Assembly (NCBI GenBank): GCA_027339205.1
Contig: DAHWOV010000124.1
Location: 1 to 37,970 of the forward strand
Length of the DNA stretch: 37,970 nt
Source of the DNA: JAJYVT01 sp027339205
GTDB lineage: Bacteria; Actinomycetota; Acidimicrobiia; Acidimicrobiales; RAAP-2
Direction of reading: 5' to 3'
Shown: positions 31,205 through 37,970 of the stretch, piece by piece
Layout: each line of letters opens with the position of its first letter
Position numbering within the stretch: position 1 is the first letter of the stretch
Made by a program: the position numbers and the translations under genes
The notes under the pieces: generated by a model
Seen by the model: the letters and a program-made list of their open reading frames with translations, nothing else
Databases searched by the model: none
Told to the model about the DNA's origin: nothing

Positions 31205-32422
31205 ATGCGGGTGCTCGTGGTCGGTGCTGGCGGGGTAGGGACGGCGGTCGCGCGGACCGCGGCCAAGTGGGACCTGTTCGAACGGGTGGTGGTCGCCGAC
31301 ACCACACTGCGACGCGCGCAGCGCGCCGTCGCCGGTGCGGGAGACCGGTTCGTGGCAGGGCGCGTCGACGCCGCCGACGAGCGTCAGCTGGCGGAGCTCA
31401 TAGGGTCCGAGAGGATCGACGCGGTGCTCAACGCGGTTGACCCCCGCTTCGTGATGCCGATCTTCCGGGCCGCGCTCGGCGCAGGCGTCACGTACATGGA
31501 CATGGCCATGTCGCTCTCCCGGCCGCACCCGAGCGACCCCTATCACACCCCTGGCGTGAAGCTCGGCGACGAGCAGTTCGCCATGGCCGCGCAGTGGGAA
31601 GAGCAGGGGTGCTTGGCGCTCTGCGGCATCGGGGTCGAGCCAGGGCTGTCGGACGTCTTCGCCCGGAATGCCTCGGACAACCTCTTCTCGTCGATCGAGG
31701 AGATCGGCGTGAGGGACGGCGCCAACCTCGTGGTCGAAGGATGTGACTTCTGCCCGACGTTCTCCATCTGGACGACGATCGAAGAGTGCCTCAACCCGCC
31801 AGTCGTCTGGGAGCGCGGACGGGAGTGGTTCACGACCGAGCCGTTCAGTGAGCCCGAGACCTTTGTCTTCCCGGCGGGGATCGGGCCGATCGAGTGTGTC
31901 AACGTCGAGCACGAAGAGGTGCTCCTTATCCCGCGGTGGCTGGAGGCCGGTCGGGTGACGTTCAAGTACGGGTTGGGAGACGAGTTCATCGGCGTCCTGA
32001 AGACGCTCCACCAGTTGGGGTTGGATTCGACGGTGCCGGTCAGCGTCGGGGGTGTCGAGGTTTCCCCCCGTGACGTCGTAGCCGCCTGCCTCCCGGACCC
32101 CGCCGAGATCGGCGACCGCATCACCGGCCTCACCTGCGCAGGAACCTGGGTCCGCGGGACCGGCAAGGACGGATCGCCTCGCGAGGTGTACTTGTACCAC
32201 GTAGCTGACAACGAGTGGTGCATGAGGGAGTTCGGCTCCCAGGCCGTGGTCTGGCAGACCGCGATGAACCCGGTCGTCGCGCTGGAGCTGCTCGAGTCGG
32301 GCGCCTGGTCGGGCAGCGGGGTCCTCGGACCAGAAGCCCTTCCCGCAGAACCGTTCCTCGACCTTCTCGAGCGGCACGGCGTCGAGTGGCACTGCGAGGA
32401 GCGGGCGCCGAGCAACGCCTGA
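31205..32422 (+). CDS. Saccharopine dehydrogenase-family NAD(P)-dependent oxidoreductase
   Basis: Soluble dehydrogenase of 405 residues. The Rossmann nucleotide-binding loop is MRVLVVGAGGVGTAVARTAA, glycine-rich and at the very start, then VVVADTTLRRAQRAV. The middle and C-terminal part follow LYS9/Sacchrp_dh proteins: CLALCGIGVEPGLSDVFARN and AACLPDPAEIGDRITGLTC. Related enzymes make saccharopine, carboxynorspermidine or other N-alkylated amino acids, and the substrate cannot be chosen here. ATG 31205 is preceded by AAGAGGTG. It is followed by a PIN-domain remnant and a methyltransferase on the same strand. Confidence 0.85.
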   Translation: MRVLVVGAGGVGTAVARTAAKWDLFERVVVADTTLRRAQRAVAGAGDRFVAGRVDAADERQLAELIGSERIDAVLNAVDPRFVMPIFRAALGAGVTYMDMAMSLSRPHPSDPYHTPGVKLGDEQFAMAAQWEEQGCLALCGIGVEPGLSDVFARNASDNLFSSIEEIGVRDGANLVVEGCDFCPTFSIWTTIEECLNPPVVWERGREWFTTEPFSEPETFVFPAGIGPIECVNVEHEEVLLIPRWLEAGRVTFKYGLGDEFIGVLKTLHQLGLDSTVPVSVGGVEVSPRDVVAACLPDPAEIGDRITGLTCAGTWVRGTGKDGSPREVYLYHVADNEWCMREFGSQAVVWQTAMNPVVALELLESGAWSGSGVLGPEALPAEPFLDLLERHGVEWHCEERAPSNA

Positions 32423-32447
32423 GGCTCTCTCCTTCGGCCCGGTTTGA

Positions 32448-32618
32448 CCCGGAGGAGCGTGCGGCGCGGCCGCCTGGTCCGAGGTCGCCCAGAAGGTCCG
32501 CGCCCACGGGCGGGACTGGAACCTCGCTCGCGCCCTGCTTCTCAGCTGCTCCTTCGTCATCGAGCCCGTGACGGCGGAGGACGGGGAACGGGCCGCCGCG
32601 AGCCCGAGAGCGCGGGAC
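32448..32618 (+). pseudogene. VapC-like PIN-domain remnant
   Basis: The plus frame reads AAWSEVAQKVRAHGRDWNLA, RALLLSCSFVIEPVTAEDGE and RAAAS, matching the middle of type II VapC toxins where the S-EV-QK helix with its catalytic Glu is conserved. Almost all third positions are G/C. Both the first Asp motif and the C-terminal SLGDRxCLA block are missing, and the sequence changes abruptly after about 32600. So this is a decayed toxin gene. It also shows that GTG 32568 is inside this remnant rather than the start of the next gene. Confidence 0.6.
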
Positions 32619-32702
32619 ATGCGGTTCCGCACCGAACCTCGGGCACGGGCCGAGGCTGCAGGACGAGATGACCCGCTGCCGCAGGCGGGTAGGTTTGCGG
32701 AC

Positions 32703-33461
32703 GTGCGCGACGCAGCCGACGCGGGGGAGCTCGGCGCCCCGGACACCAACGACGAGGTCTGGAAGTCCGAGCATATGGTCGCTCAGTGGGTCGCCAGCGC
32801 GACAGAGAGGGAGCGGGGACGGGCACATCACCGCCGTCTCATGGCCGATCTCCTGCCGTTCGCAGAGGATGAGGCGTTCACCTTTGTCGATCTCGGCGCC
32901 GGCACCGGTGCCGCGTCGCAGGTCGTGCTCGACCGCTTTCCCCGAGCCGAAGGGATCCTGGTGGAGTACTCCCCCCAGATGGCGGCGGAGGGAAGGCGCG
33001 CATTGTCGGGGTACGCGGGTCGCTTCGTCTACGTCGAGTTCGACCTGAGCGGGGGCGGCTGGCCGGGCGGGGTGCCGAGCGTGGTCGACGCGGTGATCAG
33101 CTCCCTGTGCGTCCACCACCTCCCGGACCCGCGCAAGCAGGAGCTGTTCGCCCAGATCGCTGCCCACCTGGCGCCTGGCGGCTGGTATCTCAACTACGAC
33201 CCGGTAAGCACCGACGACCCCGTGGTCGACGCCGCGTGGCGGCGAGCAGGCGATCGCCAGGACCCGACGGCCGCTGCGAGGCGCCTGCATCGCACCCCTG
33301 AGGAGCAGATGCGCTACGAGAACCACGTCCGGTACATGATCCCGCTCGAGACCCAGTTGGAGCTCCTTCGCCGCGCGGGCTTCGAGGGCATCGACGTGTA
33401 CTGGAAGCAGCTCGACCACGTCATCTACGGCGGTCGCCGCCCCGTGCCGCCGCTCGGCTGA
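32703..33461 (+). CDS. Class I SAM-dependent methyltransferase
   Basis: Methyltransferase of about 252 residues. Motif I FVDLGAGTGAASQVVLDRFP binds SAM, ILVEYSPQMAAEGRR gives the acidic end of strand 2, and DAVISSLCVHHLPDPRKQEL is the strand-4 motif of Methyltransf_25-type enzymes; LAPGGWYLNYDPVS is the next strand. Substrate unknown. The frame is open back to 32448, but the upstream part is a VapC remnant and a low-bias spacer, so GTG 32703 (VRDAADAGELGAPDTND) is preferred; ATG 32619 is possible. Confidence 0.8.
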   Translation: MRDAADAGELGAPDTNDEVWKSEHMVAQWVASATERERGRAHHRRLMADLLPFAEDEAFTFVDLGAGTGAASQVVLDRFPRAEGILVEYSPQMAAEGRRALSGYAGRFVYVEFDLSGGGWPGGVPSVVDAVISSLCVHHLPDPRKQELFAQIAAHLAPGGWYLNYDPVSTDDPVVDAAWRRAGDRQDPTAAARRLHRTPEEQMRYENHVRYMIPLETQLELLRRAGFEGIDVYWKQLDHVIYGGRRPVPPLG

Positions 33462-34022
33462 GCGGACGGCCGAGCAGGGGTCCGCCACTCAGCGGGGGCA
33501 CGCGGCCGAGCAGCTCGCGATCTCGATGGCACGCGATCTCAGCTCCTCGACGCTCACGGGCAGACGAAAGTGCATCCATTGGGGCTCGAAGCGGGTCCGG
33601 GAGTACTTCGACGACGCCCGCAATGCCCGCGAGCCGAGCTTCTTGCCCTCGCGCCTGCCAGTTCCTGGGCCACGAGGCCGTCTCAGTCGGGCAGCGTGCC
33701 GCCGAGAGATGTCGCTGGGGAAGCTCGATCAGCGTGCCGCCAAGGGCTCGTGAAGCTGCTCGAGGCTCGACGCGCTGAAGCGGCGGGTGGCGGCTGCCGA
33801 CGGCACGCCGAAGAGGCCATGGAGCCGCTCGTGCCCGCGCTCTTCGTGGCTGTCGAGGTGGCGGGACGGATGGAACGCGACGGCGCTGCGGACGCGCCGA
33901 TCGGCGTGCACGCGCAGCGTGGCCTGCTGGGGCATCGTCCCGGTCGGGCCTGTCGGCGCTCGGGCTCGGTGGTCGCCGTCTTCGCCAAGGCGTCAAAGCT
34001 ACGCGGCCAGAGCGCCGTGCGG
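33462..34022. other. Region of small frames and probable gene remnants
   Basis: No intact recognised gene. A minus-strand frame ending at 33489 reads SKYSRTRFEPQWMHFRLPVS and VEELRSRAIEIASCSAACPR with high G/C at third positions and no start, so it may be the end of a lost gene. A 68-codon frame lies at 33729-33935 (separate entry). GCGGCACGCTG occurs twice, about 35 bp apart, near 33690-33740. Confidence 0.4.
33729..33935 (-). CDS. Possible small protein of unknown function
   Basis: 68-codon frame from ATG 33935, reading MPQQATLRVHADRRVRSAVA and later GLFGVPSAAATRRFSASSLE. Third positions are nearly all G/C, which supports coding, though high-GC DNA produces such frames by chance. No motif is recognised and no clear ribosome site is seen. 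It could be the end of a decayed gene. Confidence 0.3.
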   Translation of the reverse strand: MPQQATLRVHADRRVRSAVAFHPSRHLDSHEERGHERLHGLFGVPSAAATRRFSASSLEQLHEPLAAR

Positions 34023-34892
34023 TCAGGCGCGCGAGCAGCGTCCGGGGGCGCCTTTCTCGAAGTCCCGCGTTTCGGCGTCGTGGTGCGCCAGGTAGCCGAT
34101 CGCCCGGTAGATGGAGTTGGCGTCGGAATTTGAGAGGTCGGCGTAGAGCACGACGTCCTCCGCCCCGGCGTCGATCGCCGCACGGGATGCCGCGGCGGTG
34201 ACCCCTGCGCCGTAGCCACTCCGTCGGAAGCCCGGTGGGGTGAAGACCGGTCCGATCCGGGCGACCCCCGCGGCAGGTGCACGTACCGCCGCCATTGACA
34301 CCGCCATGTCGTCGCGGACCCAAAGCCAGAGACTGCCGTGCGCGATGTGCCGATGGGCAGCTGCAGCCCAGTCGTCCGTCGGCGCGCCGGGGGCTGCCTC
34401 ATCGTGGAACTCCGAGAGCCACTCGGCGACCAATCCGGCATCGGGCGCGACCGCCAACCGCGGCCCTCCGGACACGCGGTGCGGCGGCCGCAGGGTGCCG
34501 AGCACGTACATGCGCGTCGAGGCACGGCGCCGGCTGGTCTGGCCGGTTCGGGCGTGCCACACCTCGGCGAACCGGGCGACCGTTGTCCGCTCGCCAGTGA
34601 CGCCGGGGAGCGTGCGCCCCGCCTCCTGGAGCGCTCCTGCAAGCGCGTCGACCACTCGGTGCTCGAGGCGCGGCAAGAAGAGAGGGAACGGTGGCGTGTG
34701 CATGGCCACGCCCTGCACGCTGTCGCCCTCACGGACCACGACCCAGGCCGCACCTGATGGCGGTGGCACCGCGCCCCGGCAGACGGCCTCGACGGTCGTG
34801 GCGATCACGTTCGCGCTGAAGCGCTCTCGCCGGAGGTACTTGTCGGCTACCTCCGCAAAGTGCTGCACGTCATCCAGCAAGGAGATGTCCAT
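34023..34892 (-). CDS. GNAT-family N-acetyltransferase
   Basis: Acetyltransferase of 289 residues. The C-terminal GNAT domain has RIGPVFTPPGFRRSGYGAGV, the acetyl-CoA pyrophosphate-binding motif A (R/Q-x-x-G-x-G/A), preceded by WLWVRDDMAVSMAAVRAP, and followed by DVVLYADLSNSDANSIYRAI and GYLAHHD, the usual C-terminal strand and Tyr. The N-terminal half is a more divergent GNAT-like segment, as in two-lobed actinobacterial members. Substrate unknown. ATG 34892 starts MDISLLDDVQHFAEVADKYL. It is divergent from the next methyltransferase. Confidence 0.82.
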   Translation of the reverse strand: MDISLLDDVQHFAEVADKYLRRERFSANVIATTVEAVCRGAVPPPSGAAWVVVREGDSVQGVAMHTPPFPLFLPRLEHRVVDALAGALQEAGRTLPGVTGERTTVARFAEVWHARTGQTSRRRASTRMYVLGTLRPPHRVSGGPRLAVAPDAGLVAEWLSEFHDEAAPGAPTDDWAAAAHRHIAHGSLWLWVRDDMAVSMAAVRAPAAGVARIGPVFTPPGFRRSGYGAGVTAAASRAAIDAGAEDVVLYADLSNSDANSIYRAIGYLAHHDAETRDFEKGAPGRCSRA

Positions 34893-35010
34893 GCAACAGT
34901 ATGCTTGCGCCCGCGTGAGCGGGCGAGGATCGCGCGCCGTGTGCGGTCGGGGTGGTCGCCGATCCGAGCGCTCCGACCGCCCGCTGCACCCGTGCCTCTT
35001 GTACCGTCCT

Positions 35011-35640
35011 GTGGCAGTGGGTGTCTACCGAGAGCAGATCCTGCCCCGCCTGGTCGATCGTGCGTGCGCCGTGGCCGCGATGAGACCGTGGCGAGCCGAG
35101 GTAGCACGAGGACTTCGCGGGCGTGTCGTCGAGATCGGCGCCGGATCGGGGCTCAACGTCGAGCACTATCCCCCCGAGGTCGAGGTGGTGCTCGCGGTCG
35201 AACCGGCAGCCGTGGCCCGACGGCTCGCGAAGCGGCGCATCGCGGCCAGCCGGATCACTGTCGAGCACGTCGCGGCGGATGGCCAGGCGCTGCCCATCGC
35301 GGACGGCACCTGCGACGGTGCGCTCTTGACCTTCACGCTTTGCACGGTCCCCGACCCGGTGCTCGTGCTCCGCGAGCTCTTCCGTGTCCTGCGGCCAGGC
35401 GGGACGCTGCACTTCCTCGAGCACGGCATCGCCCCCGATCCGAGCGTGGCTGCCTGGCAGCGGCGGCTCGAGCCCTTGCAACGGCGTTGCGCCGGCGGGT
35501 GCCACCTGACGCGCGACGCGGCCGCGCTCGTGGTCGGGGCGGGCTTTGGACTCGAGCGCGAGGAGAAGCGCTACGCGGCCGGGCCCAAGCCGTGGAGCTA
35601 CTTCACGTTGGGAGTCGCGACGAAGCCAGCGGCGTGTTGA
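35011..35640 (+). CDS. Class I SAM-dependent methyltransferase
   Basis: Methyltransferase of about 209 residues of the Methyltransf_11 type. The family opening is VGVYREQILPRLVDRACAV; motif I is VVEIGAGSGLNVEHYP; VLAVEPAAVARRLAKRR follows; CDGALLTFTLCTVPDPVLVL is the strand-4 motif, then LRPGGTLHFLEHG. This subgroup resembles phosphatidylethanolamine-type methyltransferases, but the substrate is unproven. The frame is open to 34240 and ATG 34891 has AAGGAG upstream, yet it would sit on the start of the divergent GNAT gene and add a non-conserved Arg-rich leader. I therefore prefer GTG 35011 (or 35017). Confidence 0.78.
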   Translation: MAVGVYREQILPRLVDRACAVAAMRPWRAEVARGLRGRVVEIGAGSGLNVEHYPPEVEVVLAVEPAAVARRLAKRRIAASRITVEHVAADGQALPIADGTCDGALLTFTLCTVPDPVLVLRELFRVLRPGGTLHFLEHGIAPDPSVAAWQRRLEPLQRRCAGGCHLTRDAAALVVGAGFGLEREEKRYAAGPKPWSYFTLGVATKPAAC

Positions 35641-35681
35641 CCGAGCACGAGAACTGCGGCTGGGTGTGAACCGAAGGCAGA

Positions 35682-36240
35682 GTGGTCACCGAGCGAAGAA
35701 CCGTGCCACCCGAACGAGGCGCTCATCGAATCAGTCGCCAAGTGTACTCAGCAGTACGCCGGTTGACGGAGCACATCGGCGTGGTGGTCACCGCCCCGCG
35801 CCGGTACGGGAAGTCCTCGCTCGTCCTGTGGGCTTGCACGGAGCTCAAGAAGCAGGCACCCGAGCCCGCGATCGTCAGTGTGAACCTGTTGCAAGTTGGG
35901 AGCCCGACGAGTGCCTGCGGTCTGCTCCTGCATCGGCTCTACCAGGTGCCTGGCGGGCCGTGGCACCTCCTTCGGCGGGTCTTGCCGGGCTCCTTCGGCG
36001 GATCCGTGTGGCACCACCGACGTCCTTCGACCAGAACGGGCTTTCTCGACGAGCTCCAGGCTGTCACCGTTCTCGACCCCCACTTGCCGCAGCGCTTGAA
36101 GGGCCCGTGCGACCAGTGCCGGCGTGTCCCGCTGGTGCTCGCCGGGTCCAAGCAACACCGGATGGAGAGTCTCGTCCTCTCGCGCGGAGATTGTCGTCCG
36201 CCGAGACGACGTCCCGGCTGTCGACGATCCGTTCTTCGCC
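35682..36240 (+). pseudogene. Frameshifted AAA-type ATPase remnant
   Basis: Pieces of a P-loop ATPase of about 390 residues. Frame A gives VVVTAPRRYGKSSLVLWA (Walker A), PAIVSVNLLQVGSPTSACGL and LLHRLYQVPGGPWHLLRR; a second frame continues with GLLRRIRVAPPTSFDQNG; then frame A resumes with FLDELQAVTVLDPHLPQRLK, a Walker-B-like segment, and VPLVLAGSKQHRMESLV. At least two frameshifts and a deletion between the Walker motifs break the gene. The C-terminal winged-helix part is not seen. Such ATPases often accompany mobile or toxin-antitoxin genes. Confidence 0.65.
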
Positions 36241-36952
36241 GCATGGTTCTGAGCGGCAGGGGGCACGCTCTGAGCGAGTGGCATTCGACAGGGAGTCGTT
36301 GGCCGGTTCGTCTGCCCGGGCGATGACTGACGCTGGCGCTGGTTCGGATCATCGCTCGGGCAGTACAGATCTTGTGGCTGCGTAACGGACGCGCGACCGT
36401 CATGCCCACTTCAAGCACGCGGTGGGAGAAGTCCGGGTGTGCCACGCTTGAGCTGTCAGCCGCAGGTGGTGGATGGAGAACCAGCATCCTACGAGCTGGG
36501 TGTTCGCGCCCGGCTGCGTTCGCTTGCGACCGCACGCGCACGCCTGACGCGACGAGTTTGTGCCCCGAGTTGTGCCCTCGGGAGCCGACGCGTCGACAGA
36601 GTCGTTCGAGTTCGCTGCGTGCGCGTGTCGGAGGGAAGACTTCCTCCGCTGCCAACCGGGAACGATCCCGCTTCGGGTCGTTCCATCGAGGTTGCCTCCT
36701 TGGCTGTCCGGCGATCCGGGCGCCGGTGGGGAGCCTACCGAGGGGCCTGTAGCCGCCGCCCTCCGCCGTCGCCGGAATCGCGGAACCCGAAAGGTGGAGT
36801 TGACCCGGTTCCCCTCGCCGTCACGCCACCACCTTTTCCGCTTGACTGCCCCTGCGCGCGTAACCGGCGGTAGGCAGCACTCTCGACTTCGAACGTCGCT
36901 GATCTTCGGGGTAGGCGGTTGGGGCGCCCCGCTACGATCCGCAAGGCGGACT
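36241..36952. other. Gene-poor stretch before the toxin-antitoxin genes
   Basis: No supported gene. Several frames exist but none shows a motif or consistent codon bias. The only clear structure is the hairpin at 36659-36684. Confidence 0.5.
36659..36684. terminator. Strong hairpin in gene-poor stretch
   Basis: GGAACGA (36659-36665), bulged T, CCCG-CTT-CGGG, TCGTTCC (36678-36684): 7 + 4 bp of pairing with a 3-nt loop. No T-tract, so it may be a terminator relic or simple palindrome. Confidence 0.4.
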
Positions 36953-36993
36953 ACTTGGTGACAATCCATCGGCTACCAAGTATATTGGGATCA
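36953..36993 (+). promoter_or_regulatory. Promoter-operator of AbrB-like antitoxin gene, leaderless
   Basis: -35 GTGACA (36958-36963), 17-bp spacer, -10 TATATT (36981-36986). Start of transcription would fall about 7 bp later on the ATG at 36993, predicting a leaderless mRNA. The inverted repeat ACTTGGT (36953-36959) / ACCAAGT (36975-36981) surrounds the spacer and touches the -10, a good place for autorepression by the antitoxin. Confidence 0.7.
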
Positions 36994-37232
36994 TGCCCAG
37001 AATCCAGGAGTTTCTCGTCTCGTCTTCCGGCCAGCTGTCACTGCCGGCTGCGGCCCGACACCGCTGGAGCCTCGACCACGGCGGCCCCGTTGATGTCCTC
37101 GACCTCGGGTTCGCGGTGATGATGCTGCCCAGGGGTGACGCCCGTCGTTTGCTCGACGATCTGCTGCCCAGAGATGCCCACGCTGAGTTCGTCGCCTCGC
37201 TTGTCCGAGATCCCGACTTGGCGACCAGCTGA
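36993..37232 (+). CDS. AbrB/SpoVT-type antitoxin
   Basis: 79-residue protein with a swapped-hairpin AbrB-like beginning: IQEFLVSSSGQLSLPAAARH then RWSLDHGGPVDVLDLGFAVM. The SSxGQxxLP pattern is the family hallmark. The C-terminal part (DARRLLDDLLPRDAHAEFVA) is probably the segment that wraps the toxin. It overlaps the next gene by 1-3 bp (TGATG), the normal layout of an antitoxin-toxin pair. A promoter with a palindrome lies immediately upstream and there is no room for a ribosome site. Confidence 0.75.
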   Translation: MPRIQEFLVSSSGQLSLPAAARHRWSLDHGGPVDVLDLGFAVMMLPRGDARRLLDDLLPRDAHAEFVASLVRDPDLATS

Positions 37233-37660
37233 TGGTCGCACTGCTCGATGACCATCTCCTCCGAGACCTGCTCGCAGACGACCTGAGCACGGAGTTGGCG
37301 GAGATCCTCGACGAGCACGAGCCCGCCACGACCAACCTGTACCTCTACAGGCTGTCACGGAGCGTCGTGTCCGCTCGTGGCGGTGCGTTGACCGGTTCGT
37401 GGCCCGTCGAACACCGTCGCGAGTTGGGCCGTACTCTCCTCGCGCTCTCCGAGCCCGTTCAGGTCGTGCCGATGAGAGTGCTCGTCCACCGGATGGCAGA
37501 GATCGCCGACGCTCAGCGCGTCTCAACCCTGGGGGCGGAGGCCGCCGCCGCCGCCGAGCACCTCGGCGCGGCTCTCTGCGTGTGGGAAGGTGACGACGGC
37601 CCGGGCATCAGGAGCGCAGTCGGTGCGGTCGGCGCTCCATATCGGACCGTCGTGCGCTGA
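37232..37660 (+). CDS. PIN-like toxin partner
   Basis: 142-residue protein coupled to the AbrB-like antitoxin. It begins VALLDDHLLRDLLADDLS with Asp residues at the end of strand 1, as in PIN-like nucleases, and ends GAALCVWEGDDGPGIRSAVG, an acidic strand where the later PIN acid would lie. Between them, RVLVHRMAEIADAQRVSTLG AEAAA is helical. The middle Glu is not certain. Likely an RNase toxin by context; the fold assignment is moderate because a classic SLGDR motif is not seen. Confidence 0.62.
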   Translation: MVALLDDHLLRDLLADDLSTELAEILDEHEPATTNLYLYRLSRSVVSARGGALTGSWPVEHRRELGRTLLALSEPVQVVPMRVLVHRMAEIADAQRVSTLGAEAAAAAEHLGAALCVWEGDDGPGIRSAVGAVGAPYRTVVR

Positions 37661-37687
37661 TCCCGACCGCGAACCGGCGTTCGGGGC

Positions 37688-37708
37688 GCCCTCGGGCCGG
37701 CAGAGGGC
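37688..37708. terminator. Hairpin after toxin-antitoxin pair
   Basis: GCCCTC (37688-37693) and GAGGGC (37703-37708) form a 6-bp stem with a 9-nt loop, 28 bp after the toxin stop. Possible terminator without T-tract. Confidence 0.4.
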
Positions 37709-37788
37709 CGGAGGTTATGGGGCAGCCCCGAGGTCGTGGTCCCGACGGGCTGCCTCCGCCGCCAAATGCCCAGCTAGGAGAGCTGCGA

Positions 37789-37823
37789 TTGAACTGTACG
37801 TCAAATGGTGTACAGTCCCCTCA
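37789..37823 (+). promoter_or_regulatory. Promoter-operator of DUF1778 antitoxin gene, leaderless
   Basis: -35 TTGAAC (37789-37794), 16-bp spacer, -10 TACAGT (37811-37816), with the predicted start on ATG 37823. A perfect 7-bp inverted repeat ACTGTAC (37793-37799) / GTACAGT (37810-37816) with a 10-bp gap occupies the spacer and the -10, as expected for an operator of a ribbon-helix-helix antitoxin. Confidence 0.72.
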
Positions 37824-37970
37824 TGGCTACGAAGAGTGAGCGGCTCAATCTCCGCTTGACCCCAGCTCAAGACACGGTGCTTCGAGCTGCCGCCGACGCC
37901 CACGGAGAGACCGCCAGTGAGTACGTCCTGAGGAATGCTGTCGAGGCTGCTCAGGAGGATCTTGCAGACC
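37823..37970 (+). CDS. DUF1778 (TacA-like) ribbon-helix-helix antitoxin, 3' partial
   Basis: The visible 49 residues start MATKSERLNLRLTPAQDTVL and RAAADAHGETASEYVLRNAV then EAAQEDLAD, the ribbon-helix-helix domain of DUF1778/TacA antitoxins. The end lies outside the window. The family is normally followed by a GNAT acetyltransferase toxin (TacT), so one is expected just downstream. Confidence 0.82.
   Translation, partial: MATKSERLNLRLTPAQDTVLRAAADAHGETASEYVLRNAVEAAQEDLAD

Noticed and set aside
32568..32702. GTG 32568 as methyltransferase start
   Set aside because: It lies within a VapC remnant, and the region after it loses codon bias until GTG 32703.
33570..34133. 187-codon plus-strand frame
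   Set aside because: Arg/Ala-rich, overlaps the GNAT 3' end, no motif, and the minus strand shows better codon bias.
34240..35010. Long 5' extension of the methyltransferase at 35011
   Set aside because: It covers the GNAT gene on the opposite strand and has no methyltransferase similarity.

Overview
The window is very GC-rich DNA with strong G/C preference at third codon positions, GTG and TTG starts, apparently leaderless promoters, F420-type (LLM) oxidoreductase, WS/DGAT acyltransferase and SpoIID/cell-wall-binding-repeat genes. This points to an actinobacterium (Actinomycetota), possibly Acidimicrobiia-like; the class is a guess. No rRNA, CRISPR array or replication origin was seen.

Region 1 (1-21.2 kb) looks like ordinary chromosome. 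It opens with a branched-chain-amino-acid-type ABC transporter (substrate-binding protein cut by the window edge, fused LivH-LivM permease, LivG, LivF) whose genes overlap or abut. Next come a methyltransferase, a stand-alone condensation-domain protein without its catalytic histidines, a TetR regulator, an MTA/SAH-nucleosidase-like protein, a small secreted protein, a GT4 glycosyltransferase, a large secreted SpoIID protein with cell-wall-binding repeats, an LLM oxidoreductase, a HAD phosphatase, an enoyl-CoA hydratase with a repeat tail, a 1-Cys peroxiredoxin, an acyl-CoA synthetase coupled to oligoribonuclease, dUTPase and a WS/DGAT. Acyl-CoA synthetase, enoyl-CoA hydratase and WS/DGAT suggest fatty-acid and storage-lipid metabolism.

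Region 2 (21.2-25.25 kb) is a small integrated element. It starts in the 3' half of tRNA-Gly(GCC) and ends at a 54-bp copy of that half 3.95 kb downstream. It holds a tyrosine integrase gene broken by an IS110/IS1111-type insertion sequence, an alpha/beta hydrolase as possible cargo, and an excisionase-like HTH protein. Short direct repeats at 11-bp phasing lie inside both ends and look like integrase arm-type sites. The IS carries about 540 bp of hairpin-rich non-coding DNA after its transposase. That stretch contains short matches to the insertion junction, which makes it a candidate bridge/seeker RNA.

Region 3 (25.25-37.97 kb) is an accessory zone rich in gene fragments. Remnants include a second integrase, an SDR-family C-terminus, an IS66 transposase, a VapC-like PIN protein, and a frameshifted AAA ATPase. 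Intact genes between them are a secreted beta-propeller protein, a ferritin-like protein, a ParB-like protein, a DUF849/BKACE enzyme, a saccharopine-dehydrogenase-like protein, two methyltransferases and a GNAT acetyltransferase. The window ends with two toxin-antitoxin-type promoters, each with an inverted repeat and a predicted transcription start on the ATG: an AbrB-like/PIN-like pair, and a DUF1778 antitoxin cut by the window end.
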